DNA from: Tannerella sp.
GTDB taxonomy: Bacteria > Bacteroidota > Bacteroidia > Bacteroidales > Tannerellaceae
DNA length: 14,527 nucleotides
Assembly: GCA_031283785.1 (NCBI GenBank)
Contig: JAITBC010000116.1
Coordinates: 1 to 14,527, forward strand
Direction of reading: 5' to 3'
Shown here: positions 1 through 9,300 of the stretch, in pieces
Position numbering within the stretch: position 1 is the first letter of the stretch
Layout of the letters: every line of letters starts with the position of its first letter
Notes under the pieces: generated by a model
The model's database searches: none
What the model was told of the DNA's origin: nothing
What the model saw: only the letters and a program-made list of their open reading frames with translations
Translations under genes and position numbers: made by a program

Positions 1-2
1 TG

Positions 3-10
3 TAATTTTG
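3..10 (+). promoter_or_regulatory. candidate Bacteroidota -7 promoter box for the FkbM gene
   Basis: TAATTTTG matches the Bacteroidales -7 consensus TAnnTTTG exactly. It lies 26 nt before the ATG at 37, which would leave a short leader of roughly 20 nt. The partner -33 TTTG element would fall outside the window, so only half of the promoter can be judged. An 8-bp match with four fixed bases in A/T-rich DNA can arise by chance. Confidence 0.4.
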
Positions 11-36
11 CCCTCAATATTTAATATCAAAAACTT

Positions 37-1152
37 ATGATAATCAACAAAGACTACATTTTATCACACATTCTGTTACTAATAGAGGAAAATCAGCAGC
101 AACAGCAGGAAAATGAAGAGCGAGCAGATAATTTTCTGCGGAGATGCTGGCAGAAAATTAAATTTCGGATTCCCGAAAAAATACGTATCCCGTATGAAAA
201 CCTGTATAAAAAGTACATGGAATACAAATATCAAAATAAAAAAAACATGCTGTACTGGCCTTCGTTATGGATTGATAAATGTTTTGTGCGTTATTGCCTG
301 GAATATGAAATTAATTTTGACACAAGCCTGTATTATCCTCCCGAAACGGAGGAGTATATTCAACAACATATTGACGACAGGCTCCGGCTGGCGTTACGTG
401 GTTACATAAGCCGTCCGATGAGTCGAATGGAACAGGACTATCGTCGACTTGAGAAAAAACTCTTGAAGAACGTTCGGAAAGTTGCCGGATTTTATGAATT
501 TACCATCGAAGATAAACTTTATTATATAGCCGGCAAGCTTTTTCTCCCGAATTTATGGATTTACCACTATGGGTTAAAAAATTTACCGGATACAGTGAAA
601 TCATATATTGTGGGGAAAGATTTTTTGGATGTGGGAGCCTTTTCCGGCGATTCGGCTTTGATGTTATTGAACTATTCTCCCCAAAGGATTTTTGCTTATG
701 AACCGGTACCTCATAATTACAACAATTTGGCGCAAACAATAGATCGAAATGGGCTGAAAGATCGAATAATTCCTGTTAACAAAGGAATTGGAGACAGGGC
801 AAGTACTTTAAAAATAGATAATAAGGATGGTAATTCTTCATTTTTACCCACTTATTCCGGCGATAAAATGGAAGATGTTGTGCTTACTACCATTGATTTG
901 GAATGTAAAGATAAAAGAATCGGGATTATAAAAATGGATATTGAAGGATTTGAATATTGTGCAATTGAGGGCGCGTTGGAAACAATAAAACGGGATAAAC
1001 CCGTGTTGTTAATTTCCATTTATCACACAGGTAAAGATTTTTTTGAAATTCCTCCTGTTATAAAAAAATGTGTGCCGGAATACAAATTAAATATTATAGA
1101 TACAGACCCTACTTCAGTTCATGAGAAAATTTTAATAGGGTATATTGAGTAG
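37..1152 (+). CDS. FkbM-family SAM-dependent methyltransferase
   Basis: This 371-residue protein has a C-terminal FkbM-type (Methyltransf_21) domain at about residues 190-350. Motif I is DVGAFSGD (198-205), which binds S-adenosylmethionine. The acidic end of strand 2 is AYEPVPHN (220-227, E222), and IKMDIEGFE (298-306) is the family's signature post-II motif. FkbM enzymes usually O-methylate sugars or secondary metabolites, and in Bacteroidales they often sit near glycan genes; the substrate here cannot be read from the sequence. Residues 1-185 match no family I recognise. They are basic, aromatic-rich and include a QQQQQ run (20-24); no signal peptide or membrane segment is evident. The ATG at 37 follows an A-rich leader and no better start is seen. 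The gene converges on the rpoBC operon and looks more A+T-rich than it, consistent with accessory DNA. Domain call firm, role unknown. Confidence 0.85.
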   Translation: MIINKDYILSHILLLIEENQQQQQENEERADNFLRRCWQKIKFRIPEKIRIPYENLYKKYMEYKYQNKKNMLYWPSLWIDKCFVRYCLEYEINFDTSLYYPPETEEYIQQHIDDRLRLALRGYISRPMSRMEQDYRRLEKKLLKNVRKVAGFYEFTIEDKLYYIAGKLFLPNLWIYHYGLKNLPDTVKSYIVGKDFLDVGAFSGDSALMLLNYSPQRIFAYEPVPHNYNNLAQTIDRNGLKDRIIPVNKGIGDRASTLKIDNKDGNSSFLPTYSGDKMEDVVLTTIDLECKDKRIGIIKMDIEGFEYCAIEGALETIKRDKPVLLISIYHTGKDFFEIPPVIKKCVPEYKLNIIDTDPTSVHEKILIGYIE

Positions 1153-1334
1153 CTTATTTTTTCGGTTTTTACAACTGTTACAAGGCAAAAATAATACGCG
1201 GAATATTAAAAACCTGAATTCGACGTAAAAAGGTATAAGAATAATATACCCGGCAAATTGCCGCCGGATATATTACTGAGTTGCGAGTATTTTAAATGCA
1301 GCAGTAGCAAATTCCCGTTTTTCTATTTGTGATA
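1153..1334. other. A/T-rich intergenic DNA with small hairpins, no gene
   Basis: No coding signal is visible in either strand. An imperfect hairpin spans 1243-1274: AATATA/TATATT and CCGGC/GCCGG stems, one mismatch and an 8-nt loop, with no adjacent T-run. A competing weak 6-bp stem (GGTATA 1232-1237 with TATACC 1245-1250) is followed by five T on the minus strand (1227-1231), so it could act as a weak terminator for leftward transcription. The T-rich stretch just after the FkbM stop has no stem in front of it. Confidence 0.5.
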
Positions 1335-1422
1335 CAAATTACGTTTCTTCAAAACAGTATATACATTTCTCCCAAAAGGTATATACATTTTGGGCAAAAC
1401 GTATATACCTTTTTGCATTTCG
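1335..1422. repeat. short tandem array of 22-bp units built on GTATATAC
   Basis: Three units start at exactly 22-bp intervals (1357, 1379 and 1401), each opening with the perfect 8-bp palindrome GTATATAC. The first two share GTATATACATTT and a CAAAA near the end (17 of 22 positions identical). The third keeps 13 of 22 positions against the second. A degenerate fourth unit can be aligned at 1335-1356 (13 of 22 identical to the first), sharing TTTCT and CAAAA. The spacing is about two DNA helical turns, so all palindromes face the same side of the duplex. This could be a protein-binding array or the debris of a minisatellite; the sequence does not decide. Confidence 0.7.
1374..1413. terminator. 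near-perfect 40-nt hairpin, candidate bidirectional terminator
   Basis: AAAAGGTATATAC (1374-1386) is perfectly complementary to 1401-1413. After one A/C mismatch, TTTT (1388-1391) pairs with AAAA (1396-1399) around a GGGC loop, giving 17 of 18 pairs. With A-run and T-run flanks, the plus-strand form ends in five T (1410-1414) and the minus-strand form ends in four. This is the layout of a bidirectional terminator, and it lies between the convergent FkbM gene and the rpoC side. The stem is very A/T-rich and is made from two of the 22-bp repeat units, so the symmetry may simply reflect the palindromic repeat core. Confidence 0.45.
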
Positions 1423-1548
1423 GGTTTTTATGTATCTCCCTAACATCAAAGCCGGGTCGGAAAACGACCTTGCTGCCTTTGATTTATGAGGCATTGAATT
1501 TTGCTTCTTTGTTTCCGCGCCTTCATGTCCGTCAGCATTAATTCATTT
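1423..1548. other. unidentified block, partly open on both strands
   Basis: This stretch is higher in G+C than its left flank. It is open on the plus strand as part of a 70-codon frame (1329-1541), and a minus-strand frame of 30 codons (ATG at 1538, stop at 1446) overlaps it. Neither product resembles a family I recognise. The plus-strand frame also runs through the 22-bp array, whose unit length is not a multiple of three. A selfish or interspersed intergenic repeat would show this pattern, but one copy in one window cannot prove it. I do not call a gene here. Confidence 0.35.
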
Positions 1549-1578
1549 TAGAAATGCTGTTTTGAACAGAATTAATGC
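1535..1578. repeat. 10-bp perfect inverted repeat with 24-bp spacer
   Basis: GCATTAATTC (1535-1544) and GAATTAATGC (1569-1578) are exact reverse complements. Two smaller, mutually exclusive hairpins overlap them: CAGCATT 1533-1539 with AATGCTG 1553-1559, followed by TTTT on the plus strand, and CTGTT 1557-1561 with AACAG 1565-1569. The first has a rightward terminator shape. The inverted repeat lies right beside the point where the decayed YjgR-like gene stops being recognisable, so it may mark an old rearrangement boundary. Confidence 0.45.
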
Positions 1579-1596
1579 ATTGTTTTCGATTGATTA

Positions 1597-2006
1597 ACAA
1601 GTATATTGCAGGTCTTATCTTCTAATGGCGTCCATCAGAACGAACACTTATTATCAGCTCGTTATATCCTAATGGACATTTTGGGATGATTACTACAACT
1701 ACTAAGCCCCTCCAAAGACAGCCATAACAACAGTATCCCCCTCCCCTGCCAAAGAAAACAGGAATAATCTGTGTTCAACCTCCACGAAGCGATTGCAGGA
1801 CAGTTGTTTTATGGAATCTTTCCCGCGATACTCCCCGATATAAAAAATCCATTACGAAGAACGGGAACGTCCATATTGCTGAACGTTCCCGCCTATCCTG
1901 CAACGTACAGGTCTTACCCGTACCCGGTAGCGCCGGTAATCGAGACGTGACGATTCGCCGTTCTATGGAGAATACACAAATCTTTGTTTCCGGTAACGGC
2001 TATTAA
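1597..2006 (-). pseudogene. decayed, truncated HerA-like ATPase of the YjgR/DUF853 family
   Basis: Reading the minus strand in a shifting frame recovers the N-terminal third of a YjgR-type P-loop ATPase. At 1923-2006 the frame gives LIAVTGNKDLCIL, then TANRHVSITGATG. From memory, E. coli YjgR reads LIARTADTELFLL...ANRHGLITGATGTGKT here, without gaps. One extra base (1922) shifts the frame, after which 1898-1921 gives TGKTCTLQ and completes the Walker A motif. A one-base loss follows, and 1860-1892 gives AGTFSNMDVPV (family: ...SEIGVPV). A further shift gives FVMD, then a gapped LSG-like segment. At 1702-1770 comes SLAGEGDTVVMAVFGG. Farther on are ADNK and FVLMD, then DLQY at 1603-1614, with stop codons. 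About the last 320 of roughly 500 residues, including Walker B, are absent. The remnant starts about 40 bp after rpoC on the same strand. It is clearly non-functional. Confidence 0.85.
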
Positions 2007-2047
2007 TGCTCTCCTTATCGTCGAACATTTTAATACGTGATGAATTT

Positions 2048-5000
2048 TTATCTGACTTCCATTTTTATAGAAGTATCTTCTTTTTCTTTCGAACGAGAGT
2101 GCCTGACAGGAGTGGTGTTATGTTCAAATTCCTCCTTTGCACCGACGATAATACGGTCGAACTCACGTTGTCCCGTTCCGGCCGGTATCAGGTGGCCGCA
2201 AATAACGTTTTCCTTCAATCCTTCCAGATAATCCGTCTTCCCGTTGATAGCTGCTTCGTTCAACACTTTTGTCGTTTCCTGGAAGGAAGCGGCAGACATA
2301 AAGCTTGAAGTCTGCAACGCCGCACGGGTAATACCCTGCAGAATCTGATTGGTAGTAGCCGGGATGGCATCGCGTACCTGGACAAGTTTCAAGTCGCGGC
2401 GCTTCAGCTGACTGTTCTCATCCCGCAGTTTCCGGGCGGTAACAATCTGTCCGGGACGAAGGTTCTGCGAATCGCCGGCATCCGTAACGACTTTCTTTCC
2501 CCATATACGGTCGTTCTCATCCATGGCTTCAAGCTTGTCGACAACCTGTTGCTCAAGGAAACGGGTATCACCCGGATCGACAACTTCAACCTTACGCATC
2601 ATCTGGCGCACGATCACTTCAAAATGTTTGTCGTTAATCTTCACGCCCTGCAGACGATAAACGTCCTGCACTTCGTTTACGATATATTCCTGAACCGCCG
2701 TCGGCCCTTTTATGGCAAGGATATCCGCGGGCGTAATAGCCCCGTCGGACAACGGCATACCGGCACGCACATAATCATTCTCCTGTACAAGCAACTGTTT
2801 GGAGAGCGGAACCATGTATTTCTTTTCTTCTCCCAGCTTGGATGTAATAGTAATTTCACGATTACCGCGTTTTATCTTACCGAACGTAACCTCGCCGTCG
2901 ATTTCGGAAACGACAGCCGGATTCGACGGATTACGCGCCTCGAACAACTCTGTTACACGGGGAAGACCGCCGGTGATATCGCCCGTCTTACCGACCGCAC
3001 GAGGAATCTTAACCAGCACCTCGCCGCATTTAACGGGTTCTCCGGCCAATTTTGTCATGTGGGCGCCAAGAGGCAATGAATAATTCTTGAGCACGTTTTC
3101 CATAACGTCGACAATATATGCCGAAGGCGCTTTCGTTTTGTCTTTAGATTCGATAATAATCATCTCTTTCAAACCGGTGGTCTCATCACTTTCAATTTTA
3201 TATGTGATATTTTCTTCCATGCTCTCAAAGGCAATCGTACCGTCGGCTTCCGCAATAATCACCGCATTAAACGGATCCCATTCTATAATCTTATTGCCTT
3301 TTTTAACGCTGTCGCCGCTATTGAAGAACAACTTCGATCCGTAAGGAATATTATTGTTATGCAGAATGATTTTCGTATGCGGTTCGACAATGCGCATTTC
3401 AGCAAGACGGCTGACAACAATATGACATTTATCGTCTACCGAATATACGGTACGCAACTCGTCAATTTCAAGAATACCGTCATATTTCGAAATAAGGCTG
3501 TTTTCCGTTGCAATATTTGATGCAATACCACCGACGTGGAACGTACGAAGCGTCAACTGCGTACCCGGCTCGCCGATAGATTGCGCGGCGATGACACCGA
3601 CAACTTCTCCTTTCTGAACCATCTGTCCGGTAGCAAGGTTCCGTCCGTAACATTTAGCGCAAACACCTTTCTTGGATTCGCAGGTAAGTACCGAACGTAT
3701 TTCTACGCTTTCGATAGGAGATTCCTGTATTTCGTATGCTTCCTTTTCACGTATTTCGTCACCGGCTTTTACAATAATTTTACCGCTTATCGGATGAATA
3801 ACATCGTGAACGGAAACACGCCCGAGAATACGTTCGTAAAGATTCGCAATCACATCTTCATTATTTTTCAATTCGGTACATGTCAGTCCGCGAAGTGTCC
3901 CGCAATCCTCTTCATTTACAATCACATCATGCGATACATCGACCAGACGACGCGTCAGATATCCGGCATCGGCAGTCTTCAATGCCGTATCGGCCAGACC
4001 TTTACGGGCGCCGTGCGTAGAAATAAAATACTCTAACACCGACAACCCTTCCTTAAAGTTCGACAAGATAGGATTCTCAATAATTTGTCCGCCATCGCTT
4101 CCGCTCTTCTGCGGTTTAGCCATCAATCCGCGCATCCCTGAAAGCTGACGAATTTGTTCCTTCGAACCGCGGGCGCCGGAATCCATCATCATAAAAATGG
4201 AATTAAAGCCGTCATTGTCAGCGCTCAATTTATCAATCAGAATCTTCGACAACTTACTGTTGACATGTGTCCACGTATCGATAATCTGATTATAACGCTC
4301 GTTATTAGTGATGAATCCCATACTATAGTTAGACACGATCTGTTCCACTTCTTCATATCCTTCTTTCACAAATTCATCTTTTTCCTCCGGGATAATTACA
4401 TCGGCAAGATTGAAGGACAAACCGCCCTTAAAGGCCATATAATATCCGAGGTTTTTTATATCGTCAAGGAACTGGCATGTACGGGCAACGCCGCATGTCT
4501 TGATAACTTTACTGATTATATCGCGTAACGCTTTCTTCCCCAGTACTTCGTTCACGAATCCGACTTCCCTCGGTATATGTTCGTTTACCATCAGGCGTCC
4601 CACACTCGTATCAACGATTTTTTTTGCGTATTTACCGTTTGCATCGATGTCCTCGATACAAACTTTTATAAGTGCATGTATATCGACTTTCCTTTCGTTG
4701 TAAGCGATCATAGCCTCTTCATACCCGTAAAACGCAAGTCCTTCCCCTTTCATCCCGGAACGGGTCTTTGTTATGTAATACAGTCCCAGCACCATGTCCT
4801 GCGACGGCACTGTTATAGGAGCGCCGTTTGCAGGATTCAAGATATTATGGGAGGCAAGCATCAACATCTGCGCTTCGAGGATAGCTTCATTCCCAAGGGG
4901 AAGATGGACAGCCATCTGATCACCGTCGAAGTCGGCATTGAACGCCGTACATGCCAACGGATGTAACTGGATGGCTTTTCCTTCGATCATCTTCGGCTGG

Positions 5001-6340
5001 AACGCCTGTATACCAAGCCGGTGCAACGTCGGGGCACGGTTAAGCAGTACCGGATGTCCCTTCATTACATATTCCAGAATATCCCAAACGACAGGCTCTT
5101 TGCGGTCGACAATTTTCTTTGCCGATTTAACCGTCTTGACAATACCGCGTTCTATCAATTTACGGATGATAAACGGTTTGTACAATTCGGCTGCCATATC
5201 TTTAGGAATACCACATTCGCCCATTTTAAGTTCCGGCCCGACGACGATAACCGAACGTGCGGAATAATCGACACGCTTACCCAGCAAATTCTGACGGAAA
5301 CGTCCCTGCTTACCTTTCAGGCTGTCGGACAGAGATTTTAACGGACGGTTTGCATCCGATTTAACAGCGCTTGATTTCCGTGAATTGTCAAAAAGCGAAT
5401 CAACAGCCTCCTGTAACATACGTTTTTCGTTCCGCAGGATCACTTCCGGAGCTTTGATATCAATAAGCCGTTTCAGGCGATTATTACGTATAATAACACG
5501 ACGATACAAGTCATTGAGGTCGGACGTTGCAAAGCGCCCCCCGTCGAGCGGGACAAGCGGACGCAGTTCGGGCGGAATAACCGGCACTACTTTTATGATC
5601 ATCCATTCCGGTCTGTTTCGTCCTTTCGAGGCACGGAACGATTCTACCACCTGCAGGCGTTTTAACGCCTCATTTTTGCGTTGCTGCGACGTATCCATCA
5701 TTGCATGGTTGCGCAAATCATACGAAAGCGCATCCAAGTCAAGACGAAGCAACAAATCATAGATTGCCTCCGCGCCGATCTTTGCGATGAATTTATTCGG
5801 ATCGGAGTCTTCCAGCAATTGATTCTCTTTGGGAAGGTTATCAATAATCTGCAGGTATTCTTCTTCCGATAAAAGGTCCAACTTATTTATCGTATCCACA
5901 CAGCCTTTCTGTATGACTACATAACGCTCATAATAAATGACAGCATCCAGTTTTTTCGTCGGCAACCCCAGCAAATAACCGATCTTATTGGGCAACGTAC
6001 GGCAATACCAGATATGAGCGACCGGTACGACAAGGTGTATATGCCCTGCACGTTCACGGCGCACTTTCTTTTCCGTAACTTCCACACCGCAACGGTCACA
6101 AATTATGCCTTTATAGCGGATACGTTTATACTTACCGCAATAACATTCATAATTTTTCACAGGACCGAATATGCGTTCGCAAAACAAACCGTCGCGTTCA
6201 GGCTTGTATGTACGATAATTGATCGTTTCCGGTTTCAGTACCTCGCCGTGCGAACTCTCCAGGATTTCTTCAGGCGATGCCAAACCTATCGTTATCTTTG
6301 TAAAGTCACTCTTTATTTTTGTATCTCTTCTAAAAGCCAT
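2048..6340 (-). CDS. rpoC: DNA-directed RNA polymerase subunit beta'
   Basis: This 1430-residue beta' subunit carries the catalytic Mg2+ site of RNA polymerase. The N-terminal zinc-binding cysteines are C66, C68, C81 and C84. The invariant NADFDGDQM (468-476) supplies three aspartates (470, 472, 474). The secondary-channel zinc site uses C813, C887, C894 and C897. The bridge helix runs about 773-806 ([20 protein letters not shown]) and the trigger loop begins at [19 protein letters not shown] (920-938). The loop resumes near [15 protein letters not shown] (1122-1136), so about 180 residues are inserted, as with SI3 in E. coli; this is known in Bacteroidota too. The start [13 protein letters not shown], 25 nt after the rpoB stop, fits the family. 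Full length, no frameshift. The last codon is followed within about 40 bp by the YjgR-like remnant. Confidence 0.99.
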   Translation of the reverse strand: MAFRRDTKIKSDFTKITIGLASPEEILESSHGEVLKPETINYRTYKPERDGLFCERIFGPVKNYECYCGKYKRIRYKGIICDRCGVEVTEKKVRRERAGHIHLVVPVAHIWYCRTLPNKIGYLLGLPTKKLDAVIYYERYVVIQKGCVDTINKLDLLSEEEYLQIIDNLPKENQLLEDSDPNKFIAKIGAEAIYDLLLRLDLDALSYDLRNHAMMDTSQQRKNEALKRLQVVESFRASKGRNRPEWMIIKVVPVIPPELRPLVPLDGGRFATSDLNDLYRRVIIRNNRLKRLIDIKAPEVILRNEKRMLQEAVDSLFDNSRKSSAVKSDANRPLKSLSDSLKGKQGRFRQNLLGKRVDYSARSVIVVGPELKMGECGIPKDMAAELYKPFIIRKLIERGIVKTVKSAKKIVDRKEPVVWDILEYVMKGHPVLLNRAPTLHRLGIQAFQPKMIEGKAIQLHPLACTAFNADFDGDQMAVHLPLGNEAILEAQMLMLASHNILNPANGAPITVPSQDMVLGLYYITKTRSGMKGEGLAFYGYEEAMIAYNERKVDIHALIKVCIEDIDANGKYAKKIVDTSVGRLMVNEHIPREVGFVNEVLGKKALRDIISKVIKTCGVARTCQFLDDIKNLGYYMAFKGGLSFNLADVIIPEEKDEFVKEGYEEVEQIVSNYSMGFITNNERYNQIIDTWTHVNSKLSKILIDKLSADNDGFNSIFMMMDSGARGSKEQIRQLSGMRGLMAKPQKSGSDGGQIIENPILSNFKEGLSVLEYFISTHGARKGLADTALKTADAGYLTRRLVDVSHDVIVNEEDCGTLRGLTCTELKNNEDVIANLYERILGRVSVHDVIHPISGKIIVKAGDEIREKEAYEIQESPIESVEIRSVLTCESKKGVCAKCYGRNLATGQMVQKGEVVGVIAAQSIGEPGTQLTLRTFHVGGIASNIATENSLISKYDGILEIDELRTVYSVDDKCHIVVSRLAEMRIVEPHTKIILHNNNIPYGSKLFFNSGDSVKKGNKIIEWDPFNAVIIAEADGTIAFESMEENITYKIESDETTGLKEMIIIESKDKTKAPSAYIVDVMENVLKNYSLPLGAHMTKLAGEPVKCGEVLVKIPRAVGKTGDITGGLPRVTELFEARNPSNPAVVSEIDGEVTFGKIKRGNREITITSKLGEEKKYMVPLSKQLLVQENDYVRAGMPLSDGAITPADILAIKGPTAVQEYIVNEVQDVYRLQGVKINDKHFEVIVRQMMRKVEVVDPGDTRFLEQQVVDKLEAMDENDRIWGKKVVTDAGDSQNLRPGQIVTARKLRDENSQLKRRDLKLVQVRDAIPATTNQILQGITRAALQTSSFMSAASFQETTKVLNEAAINGKTDYLEGLKENVICGHLIPAGTGQREFDRIIVGAKEEFEHNTTPVRHSRSKEKEDTSIKMEVR

Positions 6341-6365
6341 ATTATATTGATTTATAAAGAGTTAA

Positions 6366-9300
6366 TTATTCTAATGTAAAACTTAAACACAAACCTCTCA
6401 ATTCATGGAGAAGAACGTTCAATGATTCGGGGATTCCGGGTCTCGGCATGGGTTCGCCTTTAACTATTGCTTCATATGTCTTGGAACGTCCGACAACATC
6501 GTCCGATTTCACCGTAAGTATTTCCTGAAGGATATGAGATGCGCCGAAGGCTTCGATAGCCCAGACTTCCATTTCACCGAAACGCTGGCCTCCGAACTGC
6601 GCCTTACCGCCAAGCGGTTGTTGCGTTATCAAAGAATAAGGGCCTATAGAGCGTGCATGCATCTTATCATCAACCATATGCCCTAATTTCAGGAAGTAGG
6701 TAACGCCGACCGTCGCCGGTTGATCAAAACGCTCGCCGGTACCGCCGTCATAGAGATACGTTTTCCCGTAACGCGGCAGGCGGGCTTTATCAGTCCAGGC
6801 ATTGAGGTCGTCCAATGAAGCGCCGTCAAAAATCGGGGTAGCAAACTTCTCCCCCAGCACTTGTCCGGCCCAACCCAGTACCGCTTCAAAAATCTGACCA
6901 AGGTTCATACGCGAAGGCACGCCGAGAGGATTCAGGCAAATATCCACCGGTGTCCCGTCTTCGAGGAAGGGCATGTCTTCCTGGCGTACGATTTTCGAGA
7001 CAATACCTTTATTCCCGTGGCGTCCGGCCATTTTGTCGCCGACTTGTATCTTACGCTTTTTTGCCACATAAACTTTTGCAATTTGAACGATACCGGTAGG
7101 CAATTCATCGCCTATCGTAAGATCAAACTTCTTACGGCGCAGTTCCGCATCAAGTTCTTTATATTTCTTCAGATAATTCAGGATAAGATTTTTTATCAGC
7201 CCGTTCGTATGAGCATCGGAAGTCCACTTACTTACCTGAATTGTGTTATAATCAAGGTCTTCAAGCGTTTTTTTAACGAACTTGGACCCTTTGGGTATGA
7301 TTTCCATATTCAGATAATCTTTAACTCCCTGCGACATTCTGCCGGTCGTAAGTGTAAGCAGCTTTTCTATAAGAACGATTTTCAGTTCGGCCATCTTCCG
7401 TTCATACTCTTCTTCGATTTTGGGCAGAACATTCTTTTCCATCTGCCGACCGTTCTTTTTCTTAATGATGCGCGAGAAAAGGCTTGTTTCTATCACGACG
7501 CCATGCAAAGAAGGGGTCGCTTTCAACGATGCGTCTTTTACATCGCCGGCCTTATCGCCGAAAATTGCACGCAGCAACTTTTCTTCGGGAGAAGGGTCGG
7601 ATTCTCCTTTAGGGGTAATCTTGCCGATAATAATATCTCCGGGATTAATACGGGCGCCTACACGAACGATACCTCTTTCGTCCAGATCCTTAATAGCATC
7701 TTCGCTCACGTTCGGGATATCGGAGGTGAGTTCTTCCATTCCGCGTTTTGTCTCCCGTACTTCGAGTATATATTCATCGACATGGATGGATGTAAATATG
7801 TCATCACGCACGATGCGTTCGTTAAGCACGACGGCATCTTCGTAATTATAGCCTTTCCACGGCATATACGCAACTTTAACGTTACGTCCCAATGCCAGCT
7901 CCCCGTTTTGTATGGAATAGCCTTCCGTCAGAATCTCACCATTTTCAATACGTTGACCACGACAGCAAATAGGACGCAAATCGACCGTCGTACTCTGATT
8001 CGTCTTACGCCATTTGGGGATATTATATGTCTTAACCGAATCCTCGAAATTCACAAATTCCTCATCTTCGGTACGATCATATTTTATTTTAATTGTCGTA
8101 GCATCCACAAATATTACTTCGCCCGGACCTTCCGCGACAATTTGCGTACGGGAATCATGCGCCAACTGGCTCTCTATACCGGTGCCGACAATAGGGGCAT
8201 CCGCATGAATAAGCGGAACAGCCTGGCGCATCATATTCGACCCCATCAACGCACGGTTTGCATCATCATGTTCGAGGAAAGGAATCAATGCGGCGGCAAT
8301 AGATGCAATCTGCGTAGGAGCGACGTCCATCAGATTTACCTCCTCGGGCAAAACAACCGGAAAGTCGGCTTCAAATCTTGCTTTTACGCGGTCACGAATA
8401 AACCGGCCATCTGTGTTAAGCGGCGCATTGCCCTGCGCGACAATTTTATCTTCCTCTTCTTCGGCCGTATAATAGTCCAACGTACTTTCCGAAAAATCAA
8501 CCTTCCCGTTTTCCACTTTACGGTAAGGCGTTGTAATAAATCCCAAATCGTTTATTTTGGCATACACACAAAGTGAAGAAATCAAACCGATATTCGGACC
8601 TTCGGGCGTTTCTATCGGGCAGAGGCGTCCGTAATGGGTGTAATGCACGTCACGCACCTCAAATCCGGCACGGTCGCGCGACAGGCCGCCGGGACCTAAA
8701 GCAGACAAACGGCGTTTGTGAGTTATCTCGGCCAGCGGATTTGTTTGATCCATAAACTGCGACAATGCATTTGTCCCGAAGAACGAATTTACAACGGAAG
8801 AAATCGTCTTTGCATTTATCAGGTCGATAGGCGTAAACACCTCGTTATCACGAACGTTCATACGTTCGCGAACTGTGCGCGACATACGTGCCAGCCCTAT
8901 GCCGAACTGATTGTAAAGTTGCTCGCCAACCGTACGTACACGACGATTGCTCAAATGGTCGATATCATCAACCACCGCTTTCGAGTTAATCAACTGTATC
9001 AGATATTTAATAATCTCGATAATATCTTCTTTCGTCAGCACTTTGATATCATCGCTTATTTGCAGGTTCAGTTTACGATTAATACGGAAACGCCCGACAT
9101 CGCCGAGATCATAACGTTTTTCCGAGAAGAACAGGTTGGTTATGACTTCGCGTGCGCTTGCATCATCTGCCGGTTCCGCATTACGCAACTGACGGTATAT
9201 GTATAATACGGCTTCTTTTTCCGAGTTACTCGGATCTTTTTGCAGCGTATTGTAAATGATGGCATAATCATTCAGATTCTGGTCTTCGCGATGCAGCAAA

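Noticed and set aside
1335..1422. Possible CRISPR array from regularly spaced repeats
   Set aside because: The 22-bp period has no room for repeats plus unique spacers; the units are adjacent and degenerate, and no cas gene is near.
1329..1541. 70-codon plus-strand open frame
   Set aside because: It runs through the 22-bp repeat array, whose unit is not a multiple of three, has no recognisable domain, and the second half is also open on the other strand. Treated as noncoding repeat sequence.
1702..1851. 49-codon minus-strand open frame with a protein-like composition
   Set aside because: It has no plausible start, follows a stop, and its end (SLAGEGDTVVMAVFGG) fits as one frame segment of the broken YjgR-like gene, not as an independent small protein.
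2549..3079. 176-codon open frame antisense to rpoC
   Set aside because: Shadow of rpoC coding sequence with no recognisable domain.
7420..7845. 141-codon plus-strand open frame inside rpoB
   Set aside because: Serine/arginine-rich antisense shadow with no domain or start context.
6861..8576. 571-codon open frame antisense to rpoB
   Set aside because: It is a shadow of the rpoB codon pattern on the opposite strand; the product has no family resemblance and rpoB explains the conservation.
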